This document shows, piece by piece, positions 36,200 to 46,413 of a stretch of DNA of 64,000 nucleotides. Each line of letters begins with the position of its first letter. Positions within the stretch are counted from its first letter, which is position 1. The notes below the pieces were generated by a model that saw nothing but the letters and a program-made list of their open reading frames with translations, was not told where the DNA came from and did no database searches. Location of the stretch: the NCBI GenBank assembly GCA_951394405.1, contig OX596335.1:3472001-3536000 (forward strand), in the 5' to 3' direction. A program made the position numbers and the translations under genes. This DNA comes from Coprinellus micaceus. Lineage: Eukaryota; Basidiomycota; Agaricomycetes; Agaricales; Psathyrellaceae.

Positions 36200-38898
36200 T
36201 CATGAGGGCGCTGGAATGCTCTTCACCGCCTTGGTAATTGCCGCCGTCTTCTCTAGAAGCGGCTCAATCATCTGCTCCAAAACGGCCTTGAGTTCTTCGC
36301 CAACATGCCTCGTCCCAGCCACCATCCCTTTCAAGACGGGTTGCAGCTCGGCGACGACCTCATTGACGACCGTTTGTCGAAATTCGAGTGGAATATCGTC
36401 GATAGTGTACTCCCGTACTTTGCGCTGCTTGGGGCGCGCTCTCCTTGCCATGAGTGCCTGAAGCTGGTTGGTCATGCTATCGATATATTCCGTCTTCTTC
36501 TGCTGCCGTTTCTCAGCTGCGATGACCAAGGGCTCCAGCTGCGGAAGCATTATTCAGGGAGAGGGACCAATATCGAGATGGTGAGCGTACCTCGTTGTTG
36601 ATCCTGTTCAACTCTGCCGTTTTACGTTTCAGCTCGTCGACATTGCTTTGGACCGCACTAATCCTTTCGTTGATGGCCTCCCCAAGGATGAGCTTCTGAT
36701 CAAGTGCCTTCGACAACTCGTCCTTTGCCTTTTCTTGCTCGTCCATTGCCGCCCGCAGCTTCAGTTTCTGAGCCTTCATGGCCTTCAGCTTGCGAGCTTT
36801 CAGCATCTCAGTAACCTCCTGCCGAATATCGTCCACGGCACCATCAATTTCTTCCTGAGTGTAGGCTTCAAATGACACCTTGTCCCAAGCCAATGCGACA
36901 CTGTTCTGAAGGGCTTCGATAGCATTGTTAATGTCAGCGATGGTGATGTGAGGCAAAGCGCGCAGTTGTTCAACGATGCTAGGCTTTGTGTCAGCCTCAG
37001 GATTGTCTACCACCATAGCATCAGACGTGGCTTCTGTTGGACCTGGAGCAGCAGTGCTCGACGGCATTGCGCTCTCCTTCTCCGAATCAGGCGTCTGAAC
37101 CTCCTTGATTTGTAGCGCTCGGATCCTCTTGGGAATGTCCAGCTCCTCCATCCAAGTCTTCAGCTCTAACGTATAGTCGATGAGCTTCTGGCGATCGGCC
37201 ACCACATTGTACGGTCGGTAGGGCTTCGTCGGGATGTCGGGCAGGGAGATCAACTCCTTGATGACTGCCTCACGTTGCTTCCTCAGCTCTGCCAGACCCT
37301 CGGCAATACCATTCCGCCCAGCCGTCAACTTCTCTCGGGCCCGCTGTGAGGAATTGGCGTAGTATTCTGATGTCTGACTTCGTTTCCAGTTCTGTTCCGT
37401 CGTTTTCATTTTGTTGAGTTTGACCTGGATGCAGACGAGGTCTTGGATATACCTGCACGTCCCACATATTAGTGTTGTAAAGGAGGACATATTCAGAAAC
37501 GTACATGATCGTCTTTCGATACACCTCCGCCCTTTCTTCTGCATTGAGATTCGCCTGAAGAATAGAGATCTTCGGCTTCAAGTTCTCAGACACCGTCGTC
37601 ATTCGTCGTTTGATAGCTTTTGCTTGACCTAGCAACTCTTTGGAGGAGCTCCCAGTCGATGTGGCGGAGGAGGGTGTCGGAGGTATTCTAGAGGAGGCAC
37701 CACGTACGGCAGGTGGGCCCATCGACGGCGTGTTCGGATTCGAGCCAGACCCTCCTGCCCGGCGAGGGTCACGAGAACTTCCTGCGGAAGAAGGCTGAGC
37801 TTCTCTAGTTCGAGCGGTGGTCTGAGTATCAACGGATAGTTCTGGAGGGCGTTCCACAGCACGTTCTTTGCCTTTGCTCTCTGGAAAAGTTCGGGCAGGC
37901 ACCACCGGTATGGCGAATGATACTGTTTTGCGAGCATCGGGAGTCGGCAGCGAATCGTCGATACTGGATTGCCTGGAGTGGCCAAATTGAATAGTGAGAC
38001 TGGGCTTCTTGGTGGGGATATTGGCCGTCGTTCCCCGTGCTTCAGCGACCTTGCTTGTCTCTGGCATGGAGGGGCCTACGGCCGAGCCAGGGGTAGGTTC
38101 CCATCCCGCCGGATCTCCCCACCCTGAACTTGACCCCCACCCTCCAGAACCAGAACCAGTGTCCGCAGCACCCCATCCGCCACCCGTCGACGTACCAGTC
38201 GTACCCCAACCCCCAGTGTCCTTCTCCTTAGATCCTGAACTATCTCCTGTGCCCCACCCACTGCTTGCACCCCATTCACTACTCGTCCCCTCATTGGTAT
38301 CGCCCCATCCACTCGACACGCCCCATCCACCGGAAGATCCCCAATCGTCCTTCTTATCTGAGCTCTTGCTCTTTCCATCATCTAAACTTCCAGACCTTTT
38401 AGGGGGTGAACCCCATCCTGAACTAGAGCTTGCGCCCCAGGTCGAGGTCCTCTCAGGTGCCTTTCCTTTCGAACTTGAAGAGGGAACATTCCAGGATGAT
38501 TCGTCGAAGTCGGAGGACTCCTTTCGCCTGTCAGCGCGCTGTCTAGGGTCGAATGAATTTGATGACCCTTTCGGTCTTGACATCTCTTCCCTGCGAGACC
38601 TCAGTGCCGGTGGCGTTGGGGCGCGTTCATGAGGTCGAGGTCGCTGAGAAAGGTAGTTAGACGACGGCCGTCCTTTCGAAACAGTGAACTCACGTCGGTC
38701 GCCAGCTGCTTTCGAATCGCGTAGGTCCATTCTCTAACATCAGGGTGGATAAATTCGCATCCACTTCCACGCTTGCACCCTCCCAAGACAGGTTCCTTCT
38801 CGTCGTCGAACCACTGCCAATAGATAGAACATTTAACCGGAGTAGCTGATATGTGCTACAGTGCCCACCTTGCATCGTACATGTGTACGCTTCGCCAT
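36200..38898 (-). CDS. CCCH zinc-finger protein with WG/GW repeats and C-terminal coiled coil
   Basis: The N-terminus MAKRTHVRCK (exon 38869-38898) joins WFDDEKEPVLGGCKRGSGCE then FIHPDVREW, giving a C-x13-C-x5-C-x3-H finger of RNA-binding type. A Ser/Gly-rich region has 11 WG dipeptides and 9 GW (38101-38439). After a Pro/Ser-rich linker comes a long helical part (ELLGQAKAIKRRMTTVSENL ... KISILQANLNAEERAEVYRK ... ELKRKTAELNRINNE). The C-terminus is YTIDDIPLEFRQTVVNEVVA ... SIPAPS. Introns: 38814-38868, one after KQLATD, one with donor GTACGT inside the ATG codon of IMYIQDLV (about 37440-37505), and one after RINNE (about 36540-36590). Total about 840 residues. No named homologue recognised. 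Confidence 0.75.
38101..38439 (-). other. WG/GW repeat tract (candidate Argonaute hook)
   Basis: Within about 113 residues there are 12 tryptophans, nearly all flanked by Gly and set in Ser/Thr/Gly/Asp-rich sequence: TWGASSSSGWG, DDWGSSGGWGVSSGWGD, EWGASSGWGTGD, GGWGSSSGWGDPAGWEP. This composition is that of AGO-hook motifs in GW182, Tas3 and plant NRPE1/SPT5L. Function here is inferred. Confidence 0.7.
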
Positions 38899-39075
38899 CG
38901 TTTCTTAAATGAGCTCTGTCATACACCCAGGAGGAGATGGCGGCGGTTGAAAGCAAGGTCGAGTGGCCGATTATGGTTAGTGCCTCCATCACCGCTGTTC
39001 TGACCCGCCCGTCACCCATGCCGTGGCGGGTTGCTTTGCCAGCGCGCTCTCGTCGCCCACATATCCCGAACCGCG

Positions 39076-40299
39076 ATGGCGACGCTAGAAGTCGAAGAAG
39101 TCATCCCATCGCTCCTCATCGAAGTCTGCGTAGACTCTGTCGATTCAGCAGTAAAGTCGGTCTTGCACCAGACCTGGTGGATATGCCGATTACTGACCCG
39201 AGGCACCCTCGACGCTCCTGCTGCTCAGTGCTGTGAAAGGAGGGGCCGACCGACTGGAAGTGTGCGCAAACCTGGGAGTTGGTGGCGGCACGACGCCCAG
39301 CGTTGGACTGGTGCGCTCCATCCAAAAGGCGCTGAAGGATGTTCCCCTCATGGTGAGGTCCTCTTCGGAACTCTCTCGTCGATTCTGAACCAACCGCCCC
39401 CCAGATCATGGTCAGGCCGCGAGTTGGAGACTTCGTCTACAACCACCATGAAATAGATGTTATGCTGGAAGACATCGAGTCCTTCAAAGAACTTGGAATA
39501 AGAGGATTTGTGATTGGCGCCTTGACAAAAGGAGGTACTGTCGACATCGAAGGCATGAAGAGGTATGTTTGAAGAAAGTAAGGTGTATTCACCAGTGCTG
39601 ACCCATGCAGACTCATAGACGCTATATTACCACTGGAAGGTCGGCATAGTTCGACTGATCCCGCCACCTCGAAACTAACACCCCTCAGTGTGCTTTCATC
39701 GGGCGTTTGATATGACTCGGGACCCCGGAGAAGGTATATCGAGTGTTGTTATTCATGTTGACGAATACATAGCACACACTGATCCTCGTTCGGCAGCTCT
39801 TCAGGATATCATTGACATCGGGGGTATCTCCAGGTTACTGACTAGGTACGACACTAATTTCACTCTCCAAAGCCATTCATCTGAACACTGTGCTAGTGGT
39901 CACGGGCCAAGCGTTTCGAGCTCGTTACCAACCCTAGAGCGGATATTCGAAAGAGCGAAAGATTTGCAGGGCTCGGATATCTGGGGTATCACTGTGATGC
40001 CGGGCGGTGGCGTGAATCGCAACACGATAGCCCCTGTCGTTCAACGACTCCTGCCCAAAGGACTCCGAGAAATTCACCTCAGCGGCGGGAAGTGGGCACC
40101 AAGTGAAGCTCAGTTCAGGAGGTCTGGAATGGGCTTCGGAGCGTCTCCCGAGCACGATTGGGAGGTATGGCAGACCAACAAGAAGGAGGTGCAGCGTGTT
40201 AGAGAAGCCGCCGACATCGCCTGGGACCAGTACTGGGATGGATTCAGCGATCCCGAGGCTGGTGAAGAAGAGTCCGTTGTGCCTTCTGTTCAGGCGTAA
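39076..40299 (+). CDS. CUTC: CutC family protein
   Basis: A TIM-barrel protein linked to copper homeostasis in bacteria and animals; its reaction is unclear. The sequence reads LLIEVCVDSVDSA, KGGADRLEVCANLGVGGGTT, PSVGLVRSIQKALKDVPLM, IMVRPRVGDFVYNHHEIDVM, GFVIGALTKGGTVDIEGMKR, VCFHRAFDMTRDP, LQDIIDIGGISRLLTSGHGP and MPGGGVNRNTI. All are standard CutC blocks. It ends VVPSVQA. Short introns lie near 39144-39200, 39354-39405, 39562-39610, in the VCFHRAFD block and after DPGE, and about 39846-39895. The first donor is uncertain by 9 nt. Start ATG 39076 (MATLEVEEV). Divergent from the GW-repeat gene with 177 bp between starts. Confidence 0.88.
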
Positions 40300-40513
40300 T
40301 ATGTTGACACGTTCACTCGTATTACAGCCCAGCTCGATCTGCGGCCCTGTCGTCGCTCCGGAATCAATTAGATATGTCGTTTTCCCGATCCTCACATATC
40401 TGAGAGTATTCCCATCCTCCTTGACGCTTAGCCAGGCAGGTAGTGACGCGCAACGGTGCCGGCAGAACGGAATGGGAACCGATCTCTGGGCTGACACCAT
40501 CAACTTCCTCCCA

Positions 40514-40520
40514 GTATAAA
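40514..40520 (+). promoter_or_regulatory. Probable TATA element of the delta-9 desaturase gene
   Basis: The sequence GTATAAATG lies about 45-50 bp before the ATG at 40565. It also creates an ATG at 40520, in frame with the protein. A TATA element here argues that transcription starts downstream and that 40565 is the true start codon. Confidence 0.5.
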
Positions 40521-40564
40521 TGAGAGAGCGCCTCTCTCCGATCGCATTGATCCACCTTCTTCAG

Positions 40565-42522
40565 ATGCCTCACGACTCCTCCAAGCCCAGACCCCCTCAG
40601 ATATGGTGGTCCAATGGGATCTTCTTCCTCTTCACTCATCTCGCTGCGTTCGTTGGGGTGTACTACTACCCTGCCTGGCGGGTAAAGAAGGCGTCTCTGG
40701 TGTTTGCCTTCCTTGCCTGGCAGCTGGCTGATTTTGGGTGCGTATCTCTATCTGCCATGGCGTTCCCCGTGAACCTGACTTGTAGGAAAGTATAACCATA
40801 GGCTATCACAGGCTCTACTCTCACAAAGCGTTCAAGGCGACCCTTGGGGTACGCGTTGCCCTTGCCCTGCTGGGATCCGCGGGCTTTCAGGGCTCTATCA
40901 AGGTGGGCTACTAAACTAGTGGGGTTTATCCAACCAATTGATCGATTCCAATTTTCCAGTGGTGGTAAGTCCAAAAAGAACCCAACCTCGGAGTACTCTC
41001 CAGAATTCACGCCCGGTTTAGGTGTCTTCGGCATCGACTTCATCATGTACGTTCACCTTCGCAGATTAACCACCCCCGTTTCACGAACTCAAACCCATAT
41101 ATCCCTAGAGATATACGGACGATCCTGTACACGATCCGTAAGCGCTGTCCGAGCATATCGCTGAAGTACTACCTCCTGCACGACCTTGTTAACCCGCCGT
41201 TAGATATGCAGCAACCAACGGCTTATTCTACTCCCATATGGGATGGATATTCTACAAGCCGACCTACGAGCGAATGAAGCTGATAGAGCAAGATGACTTG
41301 AACCGAGACCCAGGTGCGCTCTTCGCGCGGTTCGAACAACATCGCCTAATGAAGAACAGTTGTGCGATTCCAACACGAGCACTATGGTGTGCACAGCGAT
41401 ACTCTGGAGTGCTCGATCGACCTCTAACATGAAACCCAGTCCCGATCGCTCTCACAGTAGGCTTCGCCTTCCCACCCGTCCTCGGTCGCCTCTGGGGCGA
41501 TCCCATAGGGACGTTTGTGTGGGCGGGCTTGGTTTCCAGGCTGTTCAGTACGTCGAGAACAGGTTCTTCCACTGACCTCGGTACGACTAAATGCTATTGT
41601 AGTCTGGCACTGCACATTCCTTGTGAATTCGTGAGTGTCTTGAGCACAATACATTGTCTTCGTTTCGCGCTTAAAGCCATCGTAGACTCGCCCACTGGGA
41701 TGGATTGCAGCCTTACTCCGACGAAGACACATCGCGAGGGAATCTTGTGAGTTCCATGGTGTTGCTCTGAGAGCGGCCTCTTTGTAATTGCGACCGCATC
41801 GTTAGATCCTCGCACTGCTTACAGGGGGCGAAGGGAACCATAACTTCGTGAGTTCTCGGTGATCAGCTGCGTTAGAGGCATTATACTCACCCAGTGTCCC
41901 TTTAGCACGTAAGCCTTCGCATTAATGTATTTTCGCGCCACTTCCGTGCTCACCGCCTCTGAAGCACACGTTTCCTCACGACTTCCGTTCGGGCCCCTCC
42001 ATTCTGGACTGGGACCCAAGTAAATGGATAATTCTTGCCTTGCATCGCCTAGGTCTTGCATATGGACTCCGCCGTGCCAAGCAAGAGGATGTTTCCGATG
42101 CGGCTCGGTACATGCACGAGAAGTACACGCATGGGACGTTAAGCGAGTCGTCGACTGACGAATCTGAGGACGAGTGGCAAGGCGAGATCTGGAATATGGA
42201 TAAAGTGGAGGAGTACCAGCATGATAACCCTGGCAAATGCGTCGTGCTTCTAGATGGATTTGCATTGGACGTAACTTCATATTTGGGGGAACATGTATGT
42301 AGCTTTCACTCCATCCACACGCATTTGGGTACTCACTCTTTACGCTCGGACTAGCCAGGAGGGTCAGCACTCCTCAGAGAGTTTTCGACCACAGGAGCAA
42401 GGTTCAAACGGAATCCGGAAGAGGTCAACTGGGCTTTCCATGGAGGACTTAACAAGCATTCCAGGGCTGCTAAAAAGACTATGCGAAAGCTGAGGATGGC
42501 CAAGTTTCGCGAGGGATTTTGA
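40565..42522 (+). CDS. OLE1: Acyl-CoA delta-9 desaturase with C-terminal cytochrome b5 (Ole1)
   Basis: ER enzyme that makes palmitoleate and oleate. Histidine boxes: GYHRLYSH, RHRLHHRYTDDP and HNFHHTFPHDF. Membrane segments flank them. The cytochrome b5 part has DVTSYLGEHPGGSALL and GLNKHS as heme ligands. Fourteen exons are read: 40565-40741, 40786-40902, 40960-40964, 41022-41046, 41109-41137, 41214-41313, 41360-41386, 41440-41547, 41603-41630, 41686-41746, 41807-41847, 41906-41908, 41965-42294 and 42355-42522. Exon 12 is the 3-nt codon CAC, flanked by CTTTAG and GTAAGC; without it box 3 lacks one histidine. Exon 3 is 5 nt (TGGTG). The protein ends RMAKFREGF. An in-frame ATG at 40520 is an alternative start. 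Confidence 0.92.
41906..41908 (+). other. 3-nt microexon (His codon of the third histidine box)
   Basis: The 117-nt gap between HNF and HTFPHDF is twice the usual intron size here. It divides into a 58-nt intron (GTGAGT...CTTTAG) and a 56-nt intron (GTAAGC...CTGAAG), with CAC between them. Each intron has a CTCAC branch-point-like motif near its 3' end. Adding CAC gives the canonical HxxHH box. Confidence 0.8.
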
Positions 42523-44377
42523 TGTCCAAAGCGAGATCTCAATTAGACTACACCGCATTTCGTCATGTGCGCCGGTTAAAGTTTGTGGAAACTTGAATGG
42601 AAACCAACCTGCCTTCATTAGACAACCCCTGACGGTCCAAGCAAATTGCCGAATCAGGCACGATCATTGTCTAGGTCAGTTCCCACGCTTCTTCAACCCC
42701 ACTTTGACTCTGAAACCGCACTCTCAGAGGTTATCTCGCCTGTTCTTCAAGATGGAGCCTTTGGCCCTCGGTCTTGTTATGATTTTTTTTCGTTCCTATC
42801 CTCAGCAGCGCTCCGAGGCGACCGAGTTGAACGGCAACCACCGAGACAGCGAATTGACCCACTGCGGCCAACCTCAGGCTCGCATTCAAGCTCTTGACAC
42901 TCAATCTGGTATACTTTGGCGCTCTCATATCCCAGGGAAATCTAGGCAACAGTTAGATCCCTCGCAAGCGTTGCTGACCCGCTCGCATTCAATAGTAGAT
43001 AAACTGGACGCGCCTGGGCGAGCCCAATTCCTGGATGTCATGTTGGAGGAGAGCAGAGACTCTAATAGGGAATGCTTTGAGGCTACACTGCCTTGCATGC
43101 TTCTCCTGTTTCGCGGATACGCCCTGCACACCCTCTGGGGCGGGTGAAGGAAGGATTGAGTAGCCGGTAAGTGCATCAGCTATGAATAGGGCAGAGAGGC
43201 GTCGTATTCACCGACGCATTTGCGACTTCGCTGCTTGGAACGAGCATCGAGTGACATGGGCGCGGATGATCGTCTATTCGTACTGACCTAATCCCGGTAA
43301 GCGAGAAAACGACAATGCTATTATACATAATGCTGACTCTCTATGCCGATGTTCTTCGTGCGAACCCGACCCCAAGCGCTCAGAGGTCCTTCGCAGGACT
43401 GCCCATCAGTTGTGAAAGATCGCCCAACGATCTTATCTTCTCCGGAGAGAATTGCTTTGTTCCCCATTCATCCTTTTCTGTATCCTACTCAACAGGTCCA
43501 GAGCATTCGGTGTAGCCATGGATGTCGCGAAACAGGCTTCACTATCCCATTCCGATCATCGCTGAAGTTAGTTGTAAATCTTGCGATTGTCGGTATCTCA
43601 GGAGACTCAGACACGACACAACGAGGTCCGTTCTCCCGTCCTTGAAATTCCTCGTTTTGCGCATATTAATCGGATACGTTTTCGGGACGGTTTCCACTTA
43701 TGCAGGTAGATAACGCCGGAGTTAATCGTGTGACGTTGTGCGCAGACAGGTCGACAGGTACTTGCATTCCTCAGAATGAAACTAAACTGAACATTTCACA
43801 GTTTCATTCCAAGGCGCCTACATCGCTTACGCCCTCATGCTTCTTCGCCCCAGCTTCCCCTCCCGAGTCAAAAAGCCATCATCGCACGTCGGGGCCCATC
43901 CTAATAGTGGCGCGCCCATAATCTCTTCCCGTACTCACGGTAGGGATCAAGTGACCCAGCCACAGTGGCCTTTCCACCACTTCCACGTCGACACCTCGCT
44001 TTCCCAACGCACCTCGAGATGGCTTGCCCTGGTTCTACTTTCCCGAAAGGGTACTCCTCTCTTCTTTCAAAATATCGGAACAACGCGAACCACAGACACT
44101 GGCTTCTCTTAGCATATGTTGATAACTGACAGACCTTTCTAGTATCCGAACCTCGTACATATCGGTGTAAACGGTGTTAATCGAGCTCTTGGAGTCTTCT
44201 GCGTCTATCACCCGGAGGACAGCGGCCCAGCGGGTGCCGTAAACCTTGGATGAGTCTCGGATATAAACGATGCCTTCATTCTGGATCTGTTCCATACCAG
44301 GATTGTCCTCTTCTCTGTCTCTGGGCCCTCCTCGACGTCGTCGCGACTGCGCTTGCTGACAGCTTTATCCAATCACG
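42523..44377. other. 1.85-kb region without a convincing gene
   Basis: Both strands were read. The longest open frame (about 42593-43147, plus) is not recognisable, has no intron-bounded continuation and looks like chance. A short hydrophobic stretch around 43640-43720 (LVLRILIGYVFGTVSTYAG) could be a remnant of a membrane-protein gene, but no second conserved exon could be joined to it. It may hold a decayed gene or long regulatory DNA. Confidence 0.4.
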
Positions 44378-46116
44378 ATGCCGGAGAAGGATTTTACCGT
44401 TGTTGTAGTCGGTGGTGGGATGTGTGGCCTGGCGGTGTGCGTGGGCCCTTCGTCCCTTATTTCTGGGCTTCTGTGGCGACGATACTGACGCCATGTTAAT
44501 CCCAAAGTGCAACAGCCTTGCTGAGGGCGGGCGTTAAGACCCATGTTTTTGAGGCCGCCCCCAAGTTCGACGAGGTCGGTGCCGGGATTGGCCTTGGTGA
44601 GCATTATCCAACTTTGAGTGAGCCTTATGCTGACCTTTTGCGCAGGGCCGAATGCTGTTGCGGCGTTGCGAGGCCTTGGCGTACTGGACGATGTCCTGTC
44701 CAAAGCTGATCCCCCCAGACTTGCGATGAGGCCATACACCTTCGTCACTGGGAAGGGAAACCACGAACACATCTTCGACGTGAGCCCTCCTCTTTGTCAA
44801 ACAAGTATCATTCTAAAACTACGGCTAGTATGCTCTATCAGCTGATGAGCAGGGGTTGTCCATCTACAGGTGATTGGAATGGTCTCCCAGTGCTCCTGCG
44901 TTCTCGGGTTACTGACGCCACTATCACTCGTCACCCTCGACGCATTAGACCGATTTTCTTGGACGCCCTGGTGCCCACAATTGATGCGAAGTACACCCAC
45001 TTCGACAAGCGCGCTGTATCTGTCTCCACAACGCCTTCCGGCAAGCATGTGGTCAAATTCCACGACGATACCTCGGTCGAAGCAGACCTTATTATCGGAG
45101 CTGACGGGATCAAGAGCACGACTCGAGAATTCGTCGCTGGCCCGCATCCTGACAAGCACCTGCGATATGTGAACACCAGCACATATCGTGGCCTGGTATC
45201 TATTAGCGCGTTGAAGAAGGATGGCGTCAAGACCGACTTGACGAAGCCTTTGCTTTGGATGGGGATGAAAAAGGTGAGTAATGCCACCTCCGAGAGTGTA
45301 TACTACCGCGGCTAACCCTGCTTTCAAAGCACGTTGTCACGTATCCGATCCGGGGAAATGAATTGGTGAGTTAAAAGCCACAATGCGTCCGGTATTAATC
45401 TGAAAACGTGGGCGAAACCTAGCTCAATGTCGGCGCCGCAGTATCGACGTCGTTCACGACTTCACCTCCAGCTACGGACTCATGGGTCGAACGAAGCGTG
45501 CCCGCCAAGGAGATGTTCGATGCCTATGACGACTGGGGCAAGGATATCAAGATTATTCTTTCTCATATCAAGGACCCGAGCCGATGGATGATGCACGTCG
45601 TCGACCCCCCTCTGGAACACTATGTGAAAGAGAAGGTTGTCCTTGTTGGGGATGCCGTGAGTAGTCTGAGGTCTGCCGGCTAGAACTCACTCAAAATGGT
45701 CCCCCACAGGCCCACGCGATGGTTCCCCACCTCTCTGCGGGAGTGGGACAGGGTTTCGAAGACGCTTACGTTCTATACCGGCTTCTCATCCACCCACAAA
45801 CAAATGCGAAGAACTTGCGAGTGAGTGCCCCAGATCACTGCCCTGCATACCTGCTCTCTAAGCAGGTCTGTTACTATTCCAGAGCGTCCTCCGGATCTAT
45901 GACACAATCCGACCGCCGCGAGCCACCATGGTCCAGCGCGAGTCAGTGCGAATGGGGCGGCTGTACCACGGATTCGGACCCGGTGCTGGTGGAAACACCG
46001 TGAAGCAGACCCAGGAACAGTTGAACGGTATTTGGAACCCAGTCTGGTACCATGATCTCGAGAAGGAGGTCGACCAACATCTGAACCGATTCTACAACCA
46101 CGGCGGAAAGCTGTAG
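44378..46116 (+). CDS. FAD-dependent aromatic-ring monooxygenase (salicylate hydroxylase-like)
   Basis: Uses FAD and NAD(P)H to hydroxylate an aromatic acid; substrate unknown. The dinucleotide motif is VVVVGGGMCGLAVATALLRA; the second FAD motif is ADLIIGADGIKS; the third is VVLVGDAAHAMVPHLSAGVG. Other matching parts are VGAGIGLGPNAVAALRGLGV, YRGLVSI and PRATMVQRESVRMGR. Exon joins include LAV/ATALL (donor GTGCGT near 44435) and GLG/PNA near 44600; others fall near 44780-44860, 45273-45330, 45366-45422, 45658-45710 and 45820-45882. The start is the ATG at 44378. It ends RFYNHGGKL. It lacks a signal peptide, so it is probably cytosolic. A stand-alone gene with no visible pathway neighbours. 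Confidence 0.88.
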
Positions 46117-46345
46117 CACTCCCTGTAATTATTACACAATAACGCCTCGGCAGCGCTTTGGCAAATGACTGGTCGAGCTAAATGGTGGATAGAGTCTCAT
46201 TTGAATAGAGAGAATGGACTGCATTGCCGACGACGGGGCCGGTCTGGATTTGAAGTGACTCGGGATTGGCCGAATATATTTTTTCCGGCACCGGCCGGCC
46301 CTGATGTAAAAGATCGATAAGACAAGTGCGGGTAATTGAAACTTT

Positions 46346-46413
46346 ATCCTCTCCCTCCTCGCTGTTCCTCACCACCCCCTTCCACATCTGTAACCCCACA
46401 ACAGCGAGGCGCC
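46346..46413 (+). promoter_or_regulatory. Pyrimidine-rich leader upstream of eEF2
   Basis: The 70 bp before the start codon are strongly C/T-rich (CCTCTCCCTCCTCGCTGTTCC and similar runs), ending CGAGGCGCC-ATG. Such CT tracts are common near transcription starts of highly expressed fungal genes. The exact transcription start cannot be read. Confidence 0.4.

Noticed and set aside
40520..40564. ATG at 40520 as the Ole1 start
   Set aside because: It overlaps a good TATA element; the ATG at 40565 is preferred, although the frame is open from 40520.
41848..41964. Desaturase as a pseudogene with a mutated third histidine box
   Set aside because: Apparent loss comes from reading one 117-nt intron; a CAC microexon between two normal introns restores the box, and the rest of the gene is intact.
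42593..43147. A 184-codon plus-strand open frame as a gene
   Set aside because: No recognisable domain or signal, no coding-like composition, and the overlapping second frame looks equally plausible.
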